Shown: in pieces, positions 13,312 to 14,959 of the stretch
How positions within the stretch are numbered: the first letter of the stretch is position 1
Layout: the number at the start of each line of letters is the position of its first letter
Assembly: GCA_948938605.1 (NCBI GenBank)
Contig: CARAIG010000068.1
Location: 1-14,959 of the forward strand
Origin: an uncultured Eubacteriales bacterium
GTDB lineage: Bacteria > Bacillota > Clostridia > Christensenellales > CAG-314
DNA length: 14,959 nucleotides
Direction: 5' to 3'
Made by a program: the position numbers and the translations under genes
The notes under the pieces: generated by a model
What the model was told of the DNA's origin: nothing
What the model saw: the letters and a program-made list of their open reading frames with translations, nothing else
Databases searched by the model: none

Positions 13312-14358
13312 TTATTTTTTAACCGTTTTCGACTTAGTTTCGGTAGATTTAGACGCTGTTTCCTTTTTAGCGGGTGAAGTCTTTTTGGGCGCCTTTTCCG
13401 CCGCGGCGACGGCTTTTTTAGCGGACGGTTTTTTATCCGCTGACTTGCCCGACTGCTTTAATTCGGCGTTTTCTTCTTTTTGCGGAAGGATATTTACGTC
13501 TACCGTATTGTAAGGAATTTCGATGCCTTCGTCGGCAAAACGCTTGACCATACGCTCGTTAATGTCGAAATAGACTGTCCAGTAATCGGCATTTTTAACC
13601 CAACAGCGGCAAACGAAGTTTAAGGAACTTGCACCGCATTCGTTAAGCCTTACAGTGTAGCCTTCATCGTGAAGCACAAGATCGTGTTCGTCCAAAACCG
13701 ATTGAATGGTAAGTTTGACTTTGTCCACGTCCGAACCGTACGCAACGCCGAACACAAGGTCGACGCGACGGTTTTCCTTAGCGGAATAGTTAATGATGTT
13801 ACCGCCCGATACGGACGAGTTGGGAACGGAAATTTCCTTGTTATCGGGAGTGCGGAGCATTGTGGAAAACAATGTGATTTTTTCGACTGTTCCTGTTATT
13901 CCCGCAATTTCCACAAGATCGCCTACGTTAAACGGGTGATTTGTTACTAAAATTATACCGCTTGCAAAGTTGGATATAACCGATTGAACAGCCAAGGAAA
14001 TTGCCAAAGTACCGACGGTAAACAAAGCAACAAAACTGGAAGTATCGATACCCAATACGCGGAGTATTGCAATAAGATAAATAAAAATCAGTATAATTTT
14101 TATTATAGTTACTATGAAGTTGCCGGCTATTCCTTTAAATTTGCCGCGGTTAACTATTTTGCGTAAAATGACTAATATTATTTTAATTAATATAAGTCCT
14201 ACTACTATTACCGCAAGACAAATAAGCACTTTAACCCAGCCGCGGTCGTCGATAAACCATTTTACTATCGAATTCCAAAGTTTTTGAAAAAAACTAATGT
14301 CGACGACTTCGTCTATATTGCCTGCTTCGAAAGCAAGCAACGATAACAATAAATGCAT
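13312..14358 (-). CDS. mscS: small-conductance mechanosensitive channel, MscS family
   Basis: A 348-residue channel that opens on membrane tension to release solutes during hypo-osmotic shock. Helices lie at about 41-64 and 82-103, and the pore-lining helix at 106-137 (VGTLAISLAVQSVISNFASG), rich in small residues. The beta domain carries PFNVGDLVEIAGITGTVEKI and PNSSVSGGNIINYS, and the cytoplasmic alpha/beta vestibule ends at IPYNTVDVNI (281-290). All are standard MscS features. A tail of about 50 residues follows (about 300-348), made almost wholly of Lys, Ala, Ser, Thr and Pro, which is not part of the family fold. The start has AGGAGG ten bases upstream. The gene stands alone, converging on mazF. 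Confidence 0.95.
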   Translation of the reverse strand: MHLLLSLLAFEAGNIDEVVDISFFQKLWNSIVKWFIDDRGWVKVLICLAVIVVGLILIKIILVILRKIVNRGKFKGIAGNFIVTIIKIILIFIYLIAILRVLGIDTSSFVALFTVGTLAISLAVQSVISNFASGIILVTNHPFNVGDLVEIAGITGTVEKITLFSTMLRTPDNKEISVPNSSVSGGNIINYSAKENRRVDLVFGVAYGSDVDKVKLTIQSVLDEHDLVLHDEGYTVRLNECGASSLNFVCRCWVKNADYWTVYFDINERMVKRFADEGIEIPYNTVDVNILPQKEENAELKQSGKSADKKPSAKKAVAAAEKAPKKTSPAKKETASKSTETKSKTVKK

Positions 14359-14486
14359 TAAAGTTTTTCCTCCTAAGTGTTTTTTTGAAATGTTTAATTC
14401 GTTTTGTTAAACGCTTAGCGCGTTTTTTGGGGATTGCTTAGCTAGATTTCAGCAAAGACGGTATATACAATTTATCCTGTTGGTTC

Positions 14487-14555
14487 TTAGATCCTTCGAC
14501 TCCACTTCGTTCCGCTCAGGATGACATAATGGGTGTTTTTTCGCTCAGGATGACA
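14487..14555. repeat. AGGATGACA intergenic repeat, copy 2
   Basis: TTAGATCCTTCG, a variable middle, CCGCTCAGGATGACATAATGG, a short spacer and a second CGCTCAGGATGACAT repeat the layout seen at 12090-12184, but with a shorter middle. Confidence 0.78.
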
Positions 14556-14564
14556 TATATTTTT

Positions 14565-14596
14565 AATGCGAAATGCGAAATGCGGAATGCGGAATT
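14565..14596. repeat. 7-nt tandem array, AATGCGN type, copy 2
   Basis: Four consecutive heptamers, AATGCGA twice and AATGCGG twice, end in AATT, just before the third 44-bp palindromic repeat. This matches the array at 12244-12282 in position and unit length. Confidence 0.78.
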
Positions 14597-14599
14597 AAG

Positions 14600-14643
14600 G
14601 TTGAGTTTATTTCAATTCTGGATTTCTTCGCTTCGCTCGCAAT
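14600..14643. repeat. 44-bp palindromic repeat (TTCGCTTCGC family), copy 3
   Basis: It matches the copy at 12286-12329 with four differences, including ATTTC for ATTGC, which weakens its end pairing. It has the same orientation as the other copies. Confidence 0.82.
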
Positions 14644-14663
14644 GACGAATAAGGTCAATGTGC

Positions 14664-14685
14664 GGTGGGCAAGAGTCTGCCCACC
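14664..14685. repeat. perfect 8-bp hairpin GGTGGGCA/TGCCCACC
   Basis: Eight perfectly complementary bases enclose the loop AGAGTC. No T-run follows, so it is not a classical terminator. It looks like another member of the intergenic palindromes in this region. Confidence 0.7.
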
Positions 14686-14817
14686 CTACGAATAATCGAT
14701 TGTTTATAATTAATTCATTTATAGTGCGGCTCGTATTACTCGCCTAGATTTTTCCATGCGTTCGCTTCTCTCACTTGGTCGAAATAATATTTATTGTCGC
14801 TTTGCTCCATAAACATT

Positions 14818-14849
14818 GGCGTTCGCAACTGCGTTGCTCGGCTGAGGAC
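14818..14849. repeat. GTTGCTCGGCT intergenic repeat, copy 2
   Basis: A 32-base match, with three differences, to 13079-13110, carrying GCAAC-TGC-GTTGC as its small hairpin. Confidence 0.75.
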
Positions 14850-14871
14850 ATAGAATTAATGCGTAATTAAG

Positions 14872-14915
14872 GTGACTTTAAATTAAATTCTGGATTGCTT
14901 CGCTTCGCTCGCAAT
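14872..14915. repeat. 44-bp palindromic repeat (TTCGCTTCGC family), copy 4
   Basis: The right half (CTGGATTGCTTCGCTTCGC onward) is identical to copy 1; the AT-rich left half has diverged. It is preceded by AATGCGTAATT, a remnant of the heptamer array seen before other copies. Confidence 0.82.
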
Positions 14916-14959
14916 GACGGGCAAGGAATATGAATACACCTTAGTATGTCATCTCGACC

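Larger units (their letters stand above)
14359..14959. other. gene-free repeat region upstream of mscS
   Basis: No gene is visible in these 601 bases. There is an inverted repeat AAACGC/GCGTTT (14409-14425) in the likely mscS leader. A second AGGATGACA repeat (14487-14555), a 7-nt tandem array, two 44-bp palindromic repeats, a perfect hairpin (14664-14685) and a GTTGCTCGGCT repeat follow. I found no convincing promoter for mscS. The window ends within further repeat-like sequence (GTATGTCATCTCGACC). Confidence 0.7.

Noticed and set aside
12090..14959. A CRISPR array or insertion sequence in the repeat-rich end of the window
   Set aside because: The repeats are irregularly spaced, belong to several families, and are not separated by uniform unique spacers. 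No transposase or cas gene is present.

Overview
The window is about 15 kb of a low-to-moderate GC bacterial chromosome. It most resembles an uncultured member of the Bacillota (Clostridia-like). The signs are strong AGGAGG-type ribosome binding sites, sigma-A promoters with TTGACA/TATAAT boxes, a HrcA/CIRCE operator in front of groES-groEL, a ComEB-type dCMP deaminase, an NdoA-type MazF, a DivIVA-like protein and a probable diaminopimelate dehydrogenase. The lineage is an inference; the window holds no rRNA, tRNA or other strong phylogenetic marker.

Layout. At 1-164 is the 3' end of a probable ddh gene (+). At 356-688 is a small three-helix membrane protein with a near-consensus promoter, followed by a hairpin that can terminate transcription from both sides. 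On the minus strand, 2408-782 is a two-gene unit: a membrane-anchored Lys/Ala/Pro/Glu-repeat protein ending in a DUF2188-like domain, then comEB. The heat-shock operon groES-groEL (+, 2830-4863) has a promoter, a CIRCE element and a strong terminator.

From 11921 down to 5111 six genes lie on the minus strand: lgt (with an unusual 250-residue C-terminal membrane extension), pncB, a divIVA-like gene, a His/Cys-rich ArsP_2-type metal permease, a YfcE-type phosphodiesterase and an unidentified seven-helix membrane protein. The first three look like one operon (42-nt gap, then an 11-nt overlap). The last two are bracketed by two copies of a 26-nt direct repeat.

From about 12.0 kb to the end the DNA is gene-poor and full of short palindromic intergenic repeats. 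They surround a MazF toxin gene with no recognisable antitoxin, itself bracketed by 44-bp near-identical direct repeats, and an MscS-type mechanosensitive channel with a basic low-complexity tail.

Most genes are housekeeping: protein folding, nucleotide and NAD salvage, lipoprotein maturation, cell-pole/division scaffolding, osmotic and metal protection. I see no complete defence, CRISPR, phage or secretion system. The best candidates for something new are the extended Lgt, the repeat-bracketed two-gene cassette, the orphan MazF inside repeat DNA, and the DUF2188 protein with its tail-like repeats. Several start codons have been moved to internal codons that carry the Shine-Dalgarno sequence.
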